A stretch of 64,000 bases of DNA from Allosphingosinicella indica (GTDB lineage: Bacteria > Pseudomonadota > Alphaproteobacteria > Sphingomonadales > Sphingomonadaceae): positions 434,001 through 498,000 of the forward strand of contig NZ_LT840185.1 of NCBI RefSeq assembly GCF_900177405.1, read 5' to 3'. Under the pieces are notes generated by a model. It was given only the letters and a program-made list of their open reading frames with translations, did no database searches and was not told the origin of the DNA. The position numbers and the translations under genes were made by a program. This document shows, piece by piece, positions 44,329 through 53,367 of this stretch (positions within the stretch are counted from its first letter, which is position 1; every line of letters starts with the position of its first letter).

Positions 44329-44796
44329 ATGACCGACAGCATCAAAGCCCGCATCGACCAGCTCGGCCTCGTCCTGCCGCAGCCTGCCGCGCCCGTCGCA
44401 TCCTATGTTCCGGCGGTCGAGGCCGCGGGGCTGCTCCACATCTCGGGCCAGCTTCCGTTCGACAACGGCAATCTGATGATCGGCCGTCTCGGCGAGGATC
44501 GCGACACCGATTACGGACAGCGCGCCGCCAAGGCCTGCGGCCTGATGCTCATCGCGCAGATCGACAAGGCGCTGGGCGGGCTCGACCGCGTCGAGCGGAT
44601 CGTGAAGCTCGGCGTGTTCGTGAACAGCGATCCCCGCTTCACCGATCAGCCGAAAGTCGCCAATGGCGCGTCCGACCTGATGGAGCAGGTGTTCGGCGAT
44701 GCCGGCAAGCATGCGCGCAGCGCCGTCGGCGTGCCGGTGCTGCCGCTCGGCGCCGTGGTCGAGATCGATGCCATCGTCGCCGTCAAGGCAGGCTGA
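44329..44796 (+). CDS. RidA-family enamine/imine deaminase
   Basis: 155 residues, the longer YjgF/RidA subgroup. Family signatures: AAGLLHISGQLPFDNGNL, the RVERIVKLGVFVNSDPRFTDQPKVANGASD region and RSAVGVPVLPLGAVVEIDAIV, with the Arg that binds the substrate carboxylate. RidA proteins hydrolyse reactive enamines/imines from PLP enzymes, protecting the cell from 2-aminoacrylate. The GDPD and GNAT/FemAB genes follow with overlaps, so the three form one operon. Confidence 0.92.
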   Translation: MTDSIKARIDQLGLVLPQPAAPVASYVPAVEAAGLLHISGQLPFDNGNLMIGRLGEDRDTDYGQRAAKACGLMLIAQIDKALGGLDRVERIVKLGVFVNSDPRFTDQPKVANGASDLMEQVFGDAGKHARSAVGVPVLPLGAVVEIDAIVAVKAG

Positions 44797-45499
44797 GCTT
44801 CAAAGGCTTGCCGCGCGCCCCTTCGCCCACCGCGGGCTGCACGGGGCCGGGCGGATCGAGAACAGCCGCGCCGCCTTCCAGGCTGCGCTGGACTGCGGGC
44901 ACGGCATCGAGCTCGACGTCCAGGCGAGCCGCGACGGCGAGGCCTTCGTCTTTCACGATTATGATCTGAGGCGGCTGACGGGACGTGAGGGTGGGGTCGC
45001 CGATCTCCCCTCCGCATCGCTCGCCGCCATCACCCTGACCGGCACCGACGAGACCATTCCTCCGCTGCCCGAAATCCTCGCGCTGGTCGCGGGCCGGGGC
45101 GGCCTGCTCATCGAGGTGAAGGCGAAGGGCGCGAGTGTCTATCACCTCTGCGCATCGGTCGCCGCCGCGCTTGAAGGCTATGACGGCCCGGTCGGCGTCA
45201 TGTCGTTCAATCCGCACGTCGGCCACTGGTTCGCGCGGCACCGGCCAGCAATCCTGCGCGGAATGGTCGTGACCGAGGAAAACAAGCGCGGCCTGCGCGG
45301 CGCGATCGAGCGGCGGCTTGCGCTCTGGCGCGCGCGTCCCGATTTCCTGGGCTATGACGTCCGCGATCTCCCCTCTCGCTTCGCCGCCGCCTGCCGCAAC
45401 CGCGGGATGCCGGTGATGACATGGACGGTGCGCACCGCCGCACAGCGCGCCACCGCCGCCGCGCACGCCGATCAGATCATCTACGAGGACCGCGAATGA
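44768..45499 (+). CDS. Glycerophosphodiester phosphodiesterase family protein
   Basis: About 243 residues from ATG 44768, overlapping ridA by 29 nt; no in-frame ATG/GTG/TTG lies closer to the domain, so the exact start is uncertain. The TIM-barrel motifs are ARPFAHRGLHGAGRIENS, with catalytic His and Arg, the metal pair GIELDVQASRDGEAFVFHD, and LIEVKAKG. GDPDs cleave glycerophosphodiesters such as glycerophosphocholine to glycerol-3-phosphate and an alcohol. No signal peptide, so probably cytosolic. The stop overlaps the next start (ATGA, 45496-45499). Confidence 0.9.
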   Translation: MPSSPSRQAELQRLAARPFAHRGLHGAGRIENSRAAFQAALDCGHGIELDVQASRDGEAFVFHDYDLRRLTGREGGVADLPSASLAAITLTGTDETIPPLPEILALVAGRGGLLIEVKAKGASVYHLCASVAAALEGYDGPVGVMSFNPHVGHWFARHRPAILRGMVVTEENKRGLRGAIERRLALWRARPDFLGYDVRDLPSRFAAACRNRGMPVMTWTVRTAAQRATAAAHADQIIYEDRE

Positions 45500-46635
45500 A
45501 CGATACGCCGGTCCGCGCGCGGGTCGGGGGCGGAGTCGCGGAGGTGGATGCGGCCGCCTGGGACGTCTGCGCCGGCGGCGGCAACCCGTTCGTGTCGCAC
45601 GCCTTCCTCTCCGCACTGGAGGATTCGGGCAGCGTCGATGCCCGCGCCGGCTGGCAGCCGGCGCCGATTGCGATCGACGGCGACAACGGCCAGCCCGCGG
45701 CGCTGACGCCCGCTTATGTGAAGAGCCACAGCCAGGGCGAATATGTCTTCGATCATGCCTGGGCCGATGCCTTCGCGCGCGCCGGCGGTGCTTATTATCC
45801 CAAACTCCAGATCGCCGTGCCGTTCACGCCCGTCCCCGGCCCGCGCCTGCTGACCCGCGACGCATCGCTAAAGCCCGCGCTGATTGGCGCGGCCGAGGCG
45901 CTGGTCGATCAGAACGGGCTTTCCTCGGCGCACTGCACCTTTCCCGATGCGGAGGATGCGGCCTTGTTCGAGGCGGCGGGCTGGCTGATCCGCATCGACA
46001 GCCAGTTCCATTGGCACAATGACGGCCATGAGGATTTCGACGGCTTCCTCGCCACCCTCGCGTCGCGCAAGCGCAAGACGATCCGCAAGGAGCGCGCCGC
46101 CGCGCAGGCGGGCCTCGAGATCGTCCATCTCGAAGGCGGTGCGATCACCGAGGCGCATTGGGACGCCTTCTGGGAATTCTACCAGGACACCGGCGCGCGG
46201 AAGTGGGGCCGCCCCTATCTCACTCGCGCCTTCTTCTCGCTGCTCGGCGCGCGGATGGCGGAGGACCTGCTGCTCATCCTGGCGCTGCGCGACGGACGGC
46301 CGATCGCCGGCGCGCTCAACCTGATCGGCGCCGACGCGCTCTACGGCCGCTATTGGGGCTGCGTGGAGGATGTGCCCTTCCTCCATTTCGAGCTGGCTTA
46401 TTATCAGGCGATCGACGCCGCGATCGCGCGCGGCCTTGCCCGTGTCGAGGCGGGCGCGCAGGGCGGGCACAAGCTCGCGCGCGGCTACCGCCCGGTGCCG
46501 ACCTTCTCGGCGCATTACATCGCCGATCCGCGGCTGCGCTCGGCAATCGCCGATTATCTGGAGCGCGAGCGGCCCGCGGTCGCCGCCGAGATCGCCGAGC
46601 TCGATGCGATGGCACCTTTCCGGAAGGAGGAATAA
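45496..46635 (+). CDS. GNAT/FemAB-like peptidoglycan-biosynthesis family protein (COG3146)
   Basis: 379 residues from ATG 45496, in a 4-nt overlap with the GDPD gene. It matches the COG3146 group: AGGGNPFVSHAFLSALEDSGSV at the start, a central LASRKRKTIRKERAAAQAG, then FFSLLGARMAEDLLLILALRDGRPIAGALN and GRYWGCVEDVPFLHFELAYYQAIDAAIARG. It has two GNAT-like halves, as in FemABX aminoacyl transferases. Proposed roles in cell-wall or lipid modification are unproven. Confidence 0.88.
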   Translation: MNDTPVRARVGGGVAEVDAAAWDVCAGGGNPFVSHAFLSALEDSGSVDARAGWQPAPIAIDGDNGQPAALTPAYVKSHSQGEYVFDHAWADAFARAGGAYYPKLQIAVPFTPVPGPRLLTRDASLKPALIGAAEALVDQNGLSSAHCTFPDAEDAALFEAAGWLIRIDSQFHWHNDGHEDFDGFLATLASRKRKTIRKERAAAQAGLEIVHLEGGAITEAHWDAFWEFYQDTGARKWGRPYLTRAFFSLLGARMAEDLLLILALRDGRPIAGALNLIGADALYGRYWGCVEDVPFLHFELAYYQAIDAAIARGLARVEAGAQGGHKLARGYRPVPTFSAHYIADPRLRSAIADYLERERPAVAAEIAELDAMAPFRKEE

Positions 46636-46699
46636 GCGGCTGGCCGCATATTGCCTCCCGCGCCGCGCCCGCTAGGCTCACCGGCAAAAGGGGATCGCC

Positions 46700-48772
46700 A
46701 TGACTCGTTCGCTTCTCGCCGCGCTGCTGCTCGCCACCGCCACGCCGGCGCTCGCCGATCCGCCGCAGACCGCCAATCCTCTGTTCACGATGCAGGATCT
46801 GTTCGCGCTCGAAGTCGCGGCCGATCCGCAGATCAGCCCCGACGGCCGCTGGGTCGCCTACACGCGCCGCGCCAACGACATCATGGTCGATCGCGCGGTG
46901 AGCAGCGTCTGGCTGGTCGATACCCAGACGCGCGAACAGCGGCCGATCGCCGCCGGCCAGGGATCGCACATGCGCCCGCGCTGGTCGCCCGACGGCAAGC
47001 GCCTCGCTTATGTCTCGACCGCGGAGGGCGACAAGCCGCAGCTCTTCGTGCGCTGGATGGACAGCGGCCAGACGGTGCGGATCACCGGCCTGCCGCAGGC
47101 GCCCGGCAGCATGGCCTGGTCCCCGGATGGCCGCCGCATCGCTTATTCGATGTTCGTCGCGGATGACGGTCCCAAGCTCGGCAAGCGCGCCGAGAAGCCC
47201 GACGGCGCGAAATGGGCCGAGCCGCTGGAGGTGATCGACGCGCTCTCCTACCGCGCCGACGGCGAGGGCTATCTCGACACCGGGTTCGAGAAGCTGTTCC
47301 TCGTCCCCGCCGACGGCGGCAGCCCGCGCCAGCTCACCTTCGGCGACTATCACGACGGCGGCCCGCTCTCCTGGTCGCCCGATGGGCGCACGCTCTACTT
47401 CTCCGCCAATCGCCAGCCGGACTGGGATCGCAACCCGATGAACAGCGAGGTCTGGGCGCTGGACGTCGACAGCGGCGGCCTCACTGCACTCACCGATCGC
47501 AACGGGCCGGACGGCGCGCCGGTCGTCTCGCCCGACGGCAGCCGCATCGCCTATATCGGCTTCGACGATCAGGGCCTCGGCTACCACAATTCGCGGCTCT
47601 ACGTGATGGACCGGCAGGGCGGCGGACGCCGCGTGCTGACCGAGGGGCTCGATAGGAGCGTCGAGAACCCTCTGTGGAGCGCCGATGGCCGCGCAATCTA
47701 CGTCTCCTACGACGATCATGGCGAGACCAAGGTCGCGCGCGTCGGCCTCGACGGCTCGATCCGCACCGTCGCGCAAGGCCTTTCCGGTTCGTCGCTCGAC
47801 CGGCCCTATACCGGCGGTGACTTTTCGGTGTCGCGCGACGGCAGCGTTGCTTTCTCCGGCGGCACCGGCACCCGCCCGGCAGACGTGATGCTGGCGCGCG
47901 GTGGTAAGGCGGTGCGGCTCACCAGCCTCAACCAGACGCTGTCCGCGACCAAGCGGTTCGGCGAGGTGCGCAAGATCACCGTCGCGTCGAGCGCCGACCA
48001 GCGTGCAGTCGAGGCGTGGCTGACGCTGCCGCCCAATTACAGCGAAGGCGCGCGCGTGCCGCTCATCCTCGAGATTCACGGCGGCCCCTTCTCCGCCTAC
48101 GGCCCGCATTTCTCGACCGACAATCAGCTTTACGCCGCCGCGGGTTATGCGGTGTTGTCGGTCAACCCGCGCGGATCGACGTCCTACGGCGCGGAGTTCG
48201 CCAACCTCATCCACCACGCCTATCCCGGCCAGGATTACGACGATCTGATGAGCGCGGTGGACGGCGTGATCGCGCAAGGCATCGCCGATCCTGACCGGCT
48301 CTACGTCACCGGCGGCTCGGGCGGCGGCGTGCTGACGAGCTGGATCATCGGCAAGACCGACCGCTTCAAGGCGGCGGCGACGCAGAAGCCGGTGATCGAC
48401 TGGTCGAGCTTCGCGCTGACCGCCGACAACCCCGCCTTCTTCGCGCGCTACTGGTTCGGCAAATATCCGTGGGAGGACTATCAGGCTTACTGGTCGCGCT
48501 CGCCGCTGTCGCTGGTCGGCAACGTCAAGACGCCGACCCTCGTTGTCGTCGGCAGCGAGGATTACCGGACGCCGGTGAGCGAGGCCGAACAATATTATAC
48601 AGCGCTAAGGCTGCGCGGCGTACCGACTGCATTCGTGAAGGTGCCGGGAGCAAGCCACGGCGGGCTGGCGGCAAGGCCTTCGCAAAGCGGCGCGAAGGCG
48701 AGCGCGATCCTCGAATGGTTCGCGCGCTACCGGAACGGCGCTCCGGTTGCGGGGACGGCCGCGGCGGACTGA
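46700..48772 (+). CDS. Secreted S9-family peptidase (dipeptidyl/acylaminoacyl peptidase)
   Basis: 690 residues. Signal peptide 1-19. A WD40-like beta-propeller (about 30-420; repeats of the form SPDGRRIAY) is followed by the alpha/beta-hydrolase domain. The nucleophile is near Ser540 in TGGSGGGVLTSW; the Asp is in VGSEDYRTPVSEAEQYY and the His in VPGASHGGL. S9 peptidases cut short peptides from the N-terminus or remove acylated residues, here in the periplasm. The nucleophile elbow GGSGGG lacks the usual Tyr of GGSYGG, but the triad is intact. Confidence 0.93.
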   Translation: MTRSLLAALLLATATPALADPPQTANPLFTMQDLFALEVAADPQISPDGRWVAYTRRANDIMVDRAVSSVWLVDTQTREQRPIAAGQGSHMRPRWSPDGKRLAYVSTAEGDKPQLFVRWMDSGQTVRITGLPQAPGSMAWSPDGRRIAYSMFVADDGPKLGKRAEKPDGAKWAEPLEVIDALSYRADGEGYLDTGFEKLFLVPADGGSPRQLTFGDYHDGGPLSWSPDGRTLYFSANRQPDWDRNPMNSEVWALDVDSGGLTALTDRNGPDGAPVVSPDGSRIAYIGFDDQGLGYHNSRLYVMDRQGGGRRVLTEGLDRSVENPLWSADGRAIYVSYDDHGETKVARVGLDGSIRTVAQGLSGSSLDRPYTGGDFSVSRDGSVAFSGGTGTRPADVMLARGGKAVRLTSLNQTLSATKRFGEVRKITVASSADQRAVEAWLTLPPNYSEGARVPLILEIHGGPFSAYGPHFSTDNQLYAAAGYAVLSVNPRGSTSYGAEFANLIHHAYPGQDYDDLMSAVDGVIAQGIADPDRLYVTGGSGGGVLTSWIIGKTDRFKAAATQKPVIDWSSFALTADNPAFFARYWFGKYPWEDYQAYWSRSPLSLVGNVKTPTLVVVGSEDYRTPVSEAEQYYTALRLRGVPTAFVKVPGASHGGLAARPSQSGAKASAILEWFARYRNGAPVAGTAAAD

Positions 48773-48785
48773 TCCGCCTGCGAAA

Positions 48786-49082
48786 TCAGGCCGCGCGGCG
48801 GGCGGTGGTGCCGGAGAGCCAGGATCGCGCCTGGCGCTGCGCCTCGGCGATCTCGCGCGCGGTCATCTCGCCGGAAATCTCCGCGCGGCTCTGCTGCGCG
48901 AGCAGGCTGCCGTTGAGCGCCGCGAGGTTGAACCATTTGTGCGCTTCGATGAGATCCATGTCGACGCCGCTCCCCGTCGAATAGGCGACGCCGAGCTGAT
49001 ACAGCGCCTCCGCATCGCCATCGGCGGCGAGCGCGAGACGCCCTTCCATCATGAAAGCCGCATTACCAAGACTGGTGCCCAT
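48786..49082 (-). CDS. Small Sel1-repeat protein
   Basis: 98 residues. One clear Sel1-like TPR unit (DAEALYQLGVAYSTGSGVDMDLIEAHKWFNLAALNGS) and a partial helix pair follow. Single-unit Sel1 proteins are common in alphaproteobacteria; they mediate protein contacts, and the partner is unknown. It is convergent with the S9 peptidase gene. A CtrA-like sequence lies about 45 nt upstream. Confidence 0.82.
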   Translation of the reverse strand: MGTSLGNAAFMMEGRLALAADGDAEALYQLGVAYSTGSGVDMDLIEAHKWFNLAALNGSLLAQQSRAEISGEMTAREIAEAQRQARSWLSGTTARRAA

Positions 49083-49127
49083 AAGATGCCCCCACTTGCT
49101 TTGGGGGAGAGTTGCGTCGGGCGGGTT

Positions 49128-49141
49128 TTAAAATTGGTTAA
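49128..49141 (-). promoter_or_regulatory. CtrA-like site upstream of the Sel1 gene
   Basis: On the minus strand TTAACCAATTTTAA has two TTAA half-sites, the first extended to TTAACCA. The spacing is 6 nt rather than the canonical 7, so binding is uncertain. It lies 46-59 nt upstream of the Sel1 gene start. Confidence 0.3.
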
Positions 49142-49158
49142 TGCGAAAAATACCGCGA

Positions 49159-50007
49159 TCAGGACTGTGGCATCACCGCAACATTATCGATCAGCCGCGT
49201 CGTCCCCATCCGCGCGGCCGCGAGCAGCCGGGCGGGACGATCGAGCCTGTCCATCGCCGACAGCGTCGCGGCATCGGCGAGCGTGATATAGTCGATCGGC
49301 CCGAACCCCGCGTCCGTCAGCCGCTCGGTCGCCGCCGCCAAAGTCGCTGCCACTTCCGCCCCGCCCTCGATGGCGCGCGCCGCATCGCCCAGCGCGCGCG
49401 GCAGCGCCCGTGCGGCGCGGCGCTCGTCGGCGCTGAGATAGGCGTTGCGCGAGGAGAGCGCGAGGCCGTCGGCATCGCGCTGGGTCGGGACGCCGGAGAT
49501 CTCCACCGGCAGATCGAGATCCGCGGCCATGCGGCGGATGACGGCGAGTTGCTGCCAGTCTTTCTCGCCGAACAGAGCGATGTCGGGTGCGACCTGGGTG
49601 AAGAGCTTGGCCACCACCGTCGCAACGCCGTCGAAATGGCCGGGTCGTGACGCGCCTTCCAGCGTCTCGCTGACGCCCGAGACCGACACGGTGGTCGCAT
49701 TGCCCTGCGGGTACATGACGTCCACCGGCGGCGCCCAGAGCAGCGCACAGCCGCCCTCCTCCAGCATCCGCGCATCCGCCGCCTCGCGGCGCGGATAGGT
49801 CGAAAGATCCTCACTCGCGCCGAACTGCCGCGGGTTGACGAAGATCGATGCGACGACGTGGTCTGCGCGCGTCCGCGCTTCGGCGATCAGCGCCAGGTGG
49901 CCGGCGTGGAGCGCGCCCATCGTCGGCACCAGCGCCACCTTTCCGCCGGCCGCGCGGAGGCCTGCGACCGCCTCTCGCAGCGCCTTGATCTCACGGATGA
50001 TTTGCAC
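49159..50007 (-). CDS. panC: Pantoate-beta-alanine ligase (pantothenate synthetase)
   Basis: 282 residues from GTG 50005-50007. Nucleotidyltransferase motifs: LVPTMGALHAGHLALI with HxGH at 34-37, VASIFVNPRQFGASEDLSTYPR, the ATP site LFGEKDWQQLAVIRR, and ALSSRNAYLSADERRAA near the middle. It joins pantoate and beta-alanine with ATP to form pantothenate for CoA synthesis. panB is not beside it. It is divergent from mipZ. Confidence 0.96.
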   Translation of the reverse strand: MQIIREIKALREAVAGLRAAGGKVALVPTMGALHAGHLALIAEARTRADHVVASIFVNPRQFGASEDLSTYPRREAADARMLEEGGCALLWAPPVDVMYPQGNATTVSVSGVSETLEGASRPGHFDGVATVVAKLFTQVAPDIALFGEKDWQQLAVIRRMAADLDLPVEISGVPTQRDADGLALSSRNAYLSADERRAARALPRALGDAARAIEGGAEVAATLAAATERLTDAGFGPIDYITLADAATLSAMDRLDRPARLLAAARMGTTRLIDNVAVMPQS

Positions 50008-50100
50008 GCCCCTACGGCCTCCGATAAGGCTTTGCCCGACTGGTGCGGCGTCTCTAATGGGACGCCGTCGCCACGATCAAGAGGGGCATCGGGGATTCGC

Positions 50101-50907
50101 ATGGCTGGCGCAACGCCGCATTTCATCGTGTTCGCCAATGAGAAGGGCGGAACCGGCAAATCGACGACGGCGGTGCACAGCGCCGTCGCGCTGGCGGCGG
50201 CCGGGCGGCGAGTCGCCGCGATCGACCTCGACACGCGCCAGCGCACGCTCGGCCGCTATCTCGACAATCGCGCGGCGACGATCCGCCGCATCGACATCGC
50301 GCTGCCGATGCCCGCGTTCACGACCTTCGATCCCGCCAAAGACGACGATCTCGACGCCCAACTCGACGCGCTCGCCGCCGATGCCGACGTGGTGGTGGTC
50401 GATACGCCGGGCCGCGACGACCCCTATGCGCGCCAGGCGATGCTGCGCGCCGATACGCTGGTCACGCCGATCAACGACAGTTTCGTCGATCTCGACCTGA
50501 TCGGCGAGGTCGATCCCGAGACCTATCGCGTCCGCCGCCCGAGCTTCTATTCGGAGCTGGTGTGGAACAGCCGCACGCAGCGCGCCAAGACGACCGGCGC
50601 GACGGTGGATTGGGTGCTGCTGCGCAACCGCCTTCAGCACATCGAGGCGCGCAACATGCGCCGCGTCGCCGAAGCGCTGGGCGATCTTTCCAAGCGCGTC
50701 GGCTTTCGCGTCATTCCGGGCCTCGGCGAGCGCGTGATCTACCGCGAACTCTTCCCCAAGGGCCTCACCCTGCTCGATCTCCAGCAGATCGGCGAAGTGG
50801 GTCTCAGCCACATCGCCGCGCGGCAGGAATTGCGCGAGATGATCGCCGGCTTCGGCCTGCCCGAGGCGCAAGCCGAAGCGCCGCGCCGCGCGGCGATGGC
50901 GGGCTGA
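50101..50907 (+). CDS. mipZ: MipZ, ParA-like ATPase that positions the division site
   Basis: 268 residues from ATG 50101; the longer upstream frame is antisense to panC. The deviant Walker A EKGGTGKST is at 14-22, followed by the switch VAAIDLDTRQRTLGRYLDNR, where MipZ has the catalytic Asp of its ATPase, and VDTPGRDDPYARQAMLRADTLVTPINDSFVDLDLIG. These segments are MipZ-specific rather than general ParA. In Caulobacter, MipZ forms a gradient from ParB at the poles and blocks FtsZ assembly away from midcell. The next gene starts one nucleotide after its stop. Confidence 0.94.
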   Translation: MAGATPHFIVFANEKGGTGKSTTAVHSAVALAAAGRRVAAIDLDTRQRTLGRYLDNRAATIRRIDIALPMPAFTTFDPAKDDDLDAQLDALAADADVVVVDTPGRDDPYARQAMLRADTLVTPINDSFVDLDLIGEVDPETYRVRRPSFYSELVWNSRTQRAKTTGATVDWVLLRNRLQHIEARNMRRVAEALGDLSKRVGFRVIPGLGERVIYRELFPKGLTLLDLQQIGEVGLSHIAARQELREMIAGFGLPEAQAEAPRRAAMAG

Positions 50908-50908
50908 G

Positions 50909-51325
50909 ATGCTGCCGCTGCTCCTCGTCATCGGCGGGGCGATGATCTGGGCGTGGGCGACCGGACGGCTGCGCAACTATACCTACGAAGACGGCATCGC
51001 GCTGGCGCTGTTCCTGCTCGGCGTGCGGCTGTTCACCACCGGACGCCTAGTGATGGGCGCGGCGCTGATGGCCGGGACATTGCTGTGGGGCGCCTATCGC
51101 CACAACCAGCACCGCGTCCGTCCATCCATGCCGGTAGAGGATGCGCGCGCCCTGCTCGGCGTCGGCCCCGAGGCGTCGCTTGCCGATATCCGCGCCGCGC
51201 ACCGCCGCCTCATCGCGCGGCTCCACCCCGACGCCGGCGGATCGAGCGAGCTTGCCAACCGCGTCAACGTCGCGCGCGATATTCTCGTCGCAGATCTTTC
51301 GCGGCGCACCCCTTCCGCTTCCTGA
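50909..51325 (+). CDS. Membrane-anchored J-domain protein
   Basis: 138 residues, starting one base after the mipZ stop, hence coupled. Two hydrophobic spans (about 1-17 and 29-62) precede a short J domain (74-130) with the essential HPD at 106-108 (IARLHPDAGG). The layout resembles the Tim14/Pam18-like J proteins of alphaproteobacteria. It would recruit and stimulate DnaK at the membrane. Its tight link to mipZ is notable. Confidence 0.87.
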   Translation: MLPLLLVIGGAMIWAWATGRLRNYTYEDGIALALFLLGVRLFTTGRLVMGAALMAGTLLWGAYRHNQHRVRPSMPVEDARALLGVGPEASLADIRAAHRRLIARLHPDAGGSSELANRVNVARDILVADLSRRTPSAS

Positions 51326-51340
51326 TCGTTACCCGAGGCC

Positions 51341-52726
51341 ATGACCCATAATTTCCACCCCACATCGCTGCGCGAATATGACATCCGCGGCATCGTCGGC
51401 GAGACCCTCGGCGAGGACGATGCCTATGCCATCGGCCGCGGCTTCGCGACGCTGGTCCGGCGCGGCGGCGGCACCCGCGTCGCGGTCGGCCGCGACGGAC
51501 GCGACAGCTCCGAGCGGCTGGAGGACGCACTCGTCCGCGGACTGACCGAAAGTGGCGTCGATGCGGTCCGCGTCGGTCTCGGCCCGACGCCGATGCTTTA
51601 TTATGCCGCCGCGGTGCTCGAGGTCGATGGCGGGGTGATGATTACCGGCAGCCACAATCCGGCCAATTACAACGGCTTCAAGATGGTGCTGCAGGGCCGG
51701 CCCTTCTTCGGCGCCGACATCCAGCAGATGGGCGTGATGGCTGCCGAAGGCGACTGGCTCGACGGCCATGTCGGCAAGGTCAGCGATCACCACATCATCG
51801 ACGATTATGTCGCGCGGCTGGTCGAAGGGTTCGATGGGGGCGCGTTCCGTATCGGCTGGGACGCGGGCAACGGCGCCGCCGGCCCGGCGCTCGAAAAGCT
51901 GGTGAAGCTGCTGCCCGGCGAGCATCACACGATCTACACCGAGGTAGACAGCCGCTTCCCCAACCACCATCCCGATCCGACCGAGGAAAAGAACCTCGCC
52001 GACCTGAAGGCGCTCGTCGTCGACCGCGGCCTCGATTTCGGTATCGCTTTCGACGGCGACGGTGATCGGATCGGCGCGGTGGACGGCCAGGGCCGCGTCA
52101 TCTGGGGCGACCAACTCCTTTCGATCCTTGCCGAGCCGGTGCTCGCGGACCAGCCCGGCGCGACGATCATCGCCGACGTGAAGGCGAGCCAGGCTCTGTA
52201 CGACCGCATCGCCGAGCTCGGCGGCGAACCCCTGATGTGGAAGACCGGGCACAGCCTGATCAAATCGAAGATGAAGGAAACCGGCGCGCCGCTCGCCGGC
52301 GAAATGTCGGGCCACATCTTCTTCGCGCATGATTATTATGGCTTCGACGACGCGCTTTATGCCGCCGTTCGCCTGATCCGCGCAGTGAGCGCGCTCGGCG
52401 GGTCGCTGACCGCGCTGCGCGATGCGATGCCGGCGATGGTCAACACGCCCGAGATGCGCTTCCAGGTCGACGAAAGCCGCAAGTTCCCAGTGGTCGAAGA
52501 AGTGCTGGCGCGGCTGGAAAGCGCAGGCGCGGACGTCGACCGCACCGACGGCGCCCGCGTCAACACCGGAGACGGCTGGTGGCTACTGCGCGCATCGAAC
52601 ACCCAGGACGTTTTGGTCGCGCGCGCCGAAGCCAGGGACGAAGCGGGCTTGGCACGTCTCGTCGCACAGATCGACGATCAGCTTGCGCAGTCGGGGCTCG
52701 AGCGGGGGCCGCAAGCGGGGCACTGA
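51341..52726 (+). CDS. Phosphomannomutase/phosphoglucomutase
   Basis: 461 residues, four-domain alpha-D-phosphohexomutase. Phosphoserine loop: [13 protein letters not shown] with Ser104; metal loop [12 protein letters not shown] (about 235); sugar-binding GEMSGHIFF (about 322-330); phosphate-binding [15 protein letters not shown] near the end. It interconverts mannose- or glucose-6- and 1-phosphate for exopolysaccharide, LPS and sugar-nucleotide synthesis. The signatures match the AlgC-type dual-specificity group. It follows the J-domain gene after 15 nt and is probably in the same transcript. Confidence 0.93.
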   Translation: MTHNFHPTSLREYDIRGIVGETLGEDDAYAIGRGFATLVRRGGGTRVAVGRDGRDSSERLEDALVRGLTESGVDAVRVGLGPTPMLYYAAAVLEVDGGVMITGSHNPANYNGFKMVLQGRPFFGADIQQMGVMAAEGDWLDGHVGKVSDHHIIDDYVARLVEGFDGGAFRIGWDAGNGAAGPALEKLVKLLPGEHHTIYTEVDSRFPNHHPDPTEEKNLADLKALVVDRGLDFGIAFDGDGDRIGAVDGQGRVIWGDQLLSILAEPVLADQPGATIIADVKASQALYDRIAELGGEPLMWKTGHSLIKSKMKETGAPLAGEMSGHIFFAHDYYGFDDALYAAVRLIRAVSALGGSLTALRDAMPAMVNTPEMRFQVDESRKFPVVEEVLARLESAGADVDRTDGARVNTGDGWWLLRASNTQDVLVARAEARDEAGLARLVAQIDDQLAQSGLERGPQAGH

Positions 52727-52746
52727 GCCCCGTCCCGCGAGGACCG

Positions 52747-53367
52747 CTAGCGCGTCGGCTTTGCGATGCAGGCCGGGCGCGGCTCCTGACCCGCGATCGC
52801 GCGAGCCTGCTCGTTCTGCTGCGGTCCCGGCGGCACCTTGCCGATCACGCAGGGCGGTTCGGCCGCGCTGTCGATGGCGAGAAGATAGGAGGTCGGCGTC
52901 CGGCCTTCGGGCGATTCATAGACTTCGTAGCGGACGATCAGCCGGTCCGTGCCGATCCACTCCACCGTCTTCCCGAGCGTGCTGAACGCGCCACCGGCGA
53001 TCGTCGAGGGTAGCTGCATCTGCCGCTTCGCCCCGCCGGGTCCAACCAGCGCGAGATCCTCGCGCGCGTCCGCTTCGATCACCTCGAGCTTCCAATCGCC
53101 GCGGCCGGGACATTCGAACCGGACGTAGCCGCCCTCTTCGCGATTCACTTCGATCTGCTTGCAATTCGTACGGTCGAGGCTGGTGAAGACCGGCTCAGGC
53201 ACCGGCAGCGGCACCGGCGTGGCATCGGCGAGTGGAGATGCTGTCGCGACCGGCGAAGGCGTCGCCGGCGCTGCCGGCTGCTCCTCAGCCTTGCCGCAGG
53301 CGGCGAGCATCGCGAACGCCGCGAAGCTCCAGCGCGGATCAATCGTCTTCATCTTCATAGCCGACAA
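52747..53367 (-). CDS. Putative lipoprotein of unknown function
   Basis: 206 residues from TTG 53365-53367, which has AAGGAG exactly 7 nt upstream; ATGs 9 and 15 nt further in lack this spacing. The lipobox MLAAC gives the lipidated Cys at 24. A Pro/Ala-rich linker (28-62) follows, then a domain with GGYVRFECPGRGDWKLEVIEADA, VEWIGTDRLIVRYEVY and two Cys. It overlaps the 3' end of the exonuclease gene by 29 nt. No known family. Confidence 0.7.
   Translation of the reverse strand: MSAMKMKTIDPRWSFAAFAMLAACGKAEEQPAAPATPSPVATASPLADATPVPLPVPEPVFTSLDRTNCKQIEVNREEGGYVRFECPGRGDWKLEVIEADAREDLALVGPGGAKRQMQLPSTIAGGAFSTLGKTVEWIGTDRLIVRYEVYESPEGRTPTSYLLAIDSAAEPPCVIGKVPPGPQQNEQARAIAGQEPRPACIAKPTR

Noticed and set aside
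46316-48592. Long antisense open frame (758 codons) opposite the S9 peptidase gene
   Set aside because: The S9 peptidase has a signal peptide, propeller repeats and a catalytic triad. The antisense frame has no recognisable domain and no initiation region.
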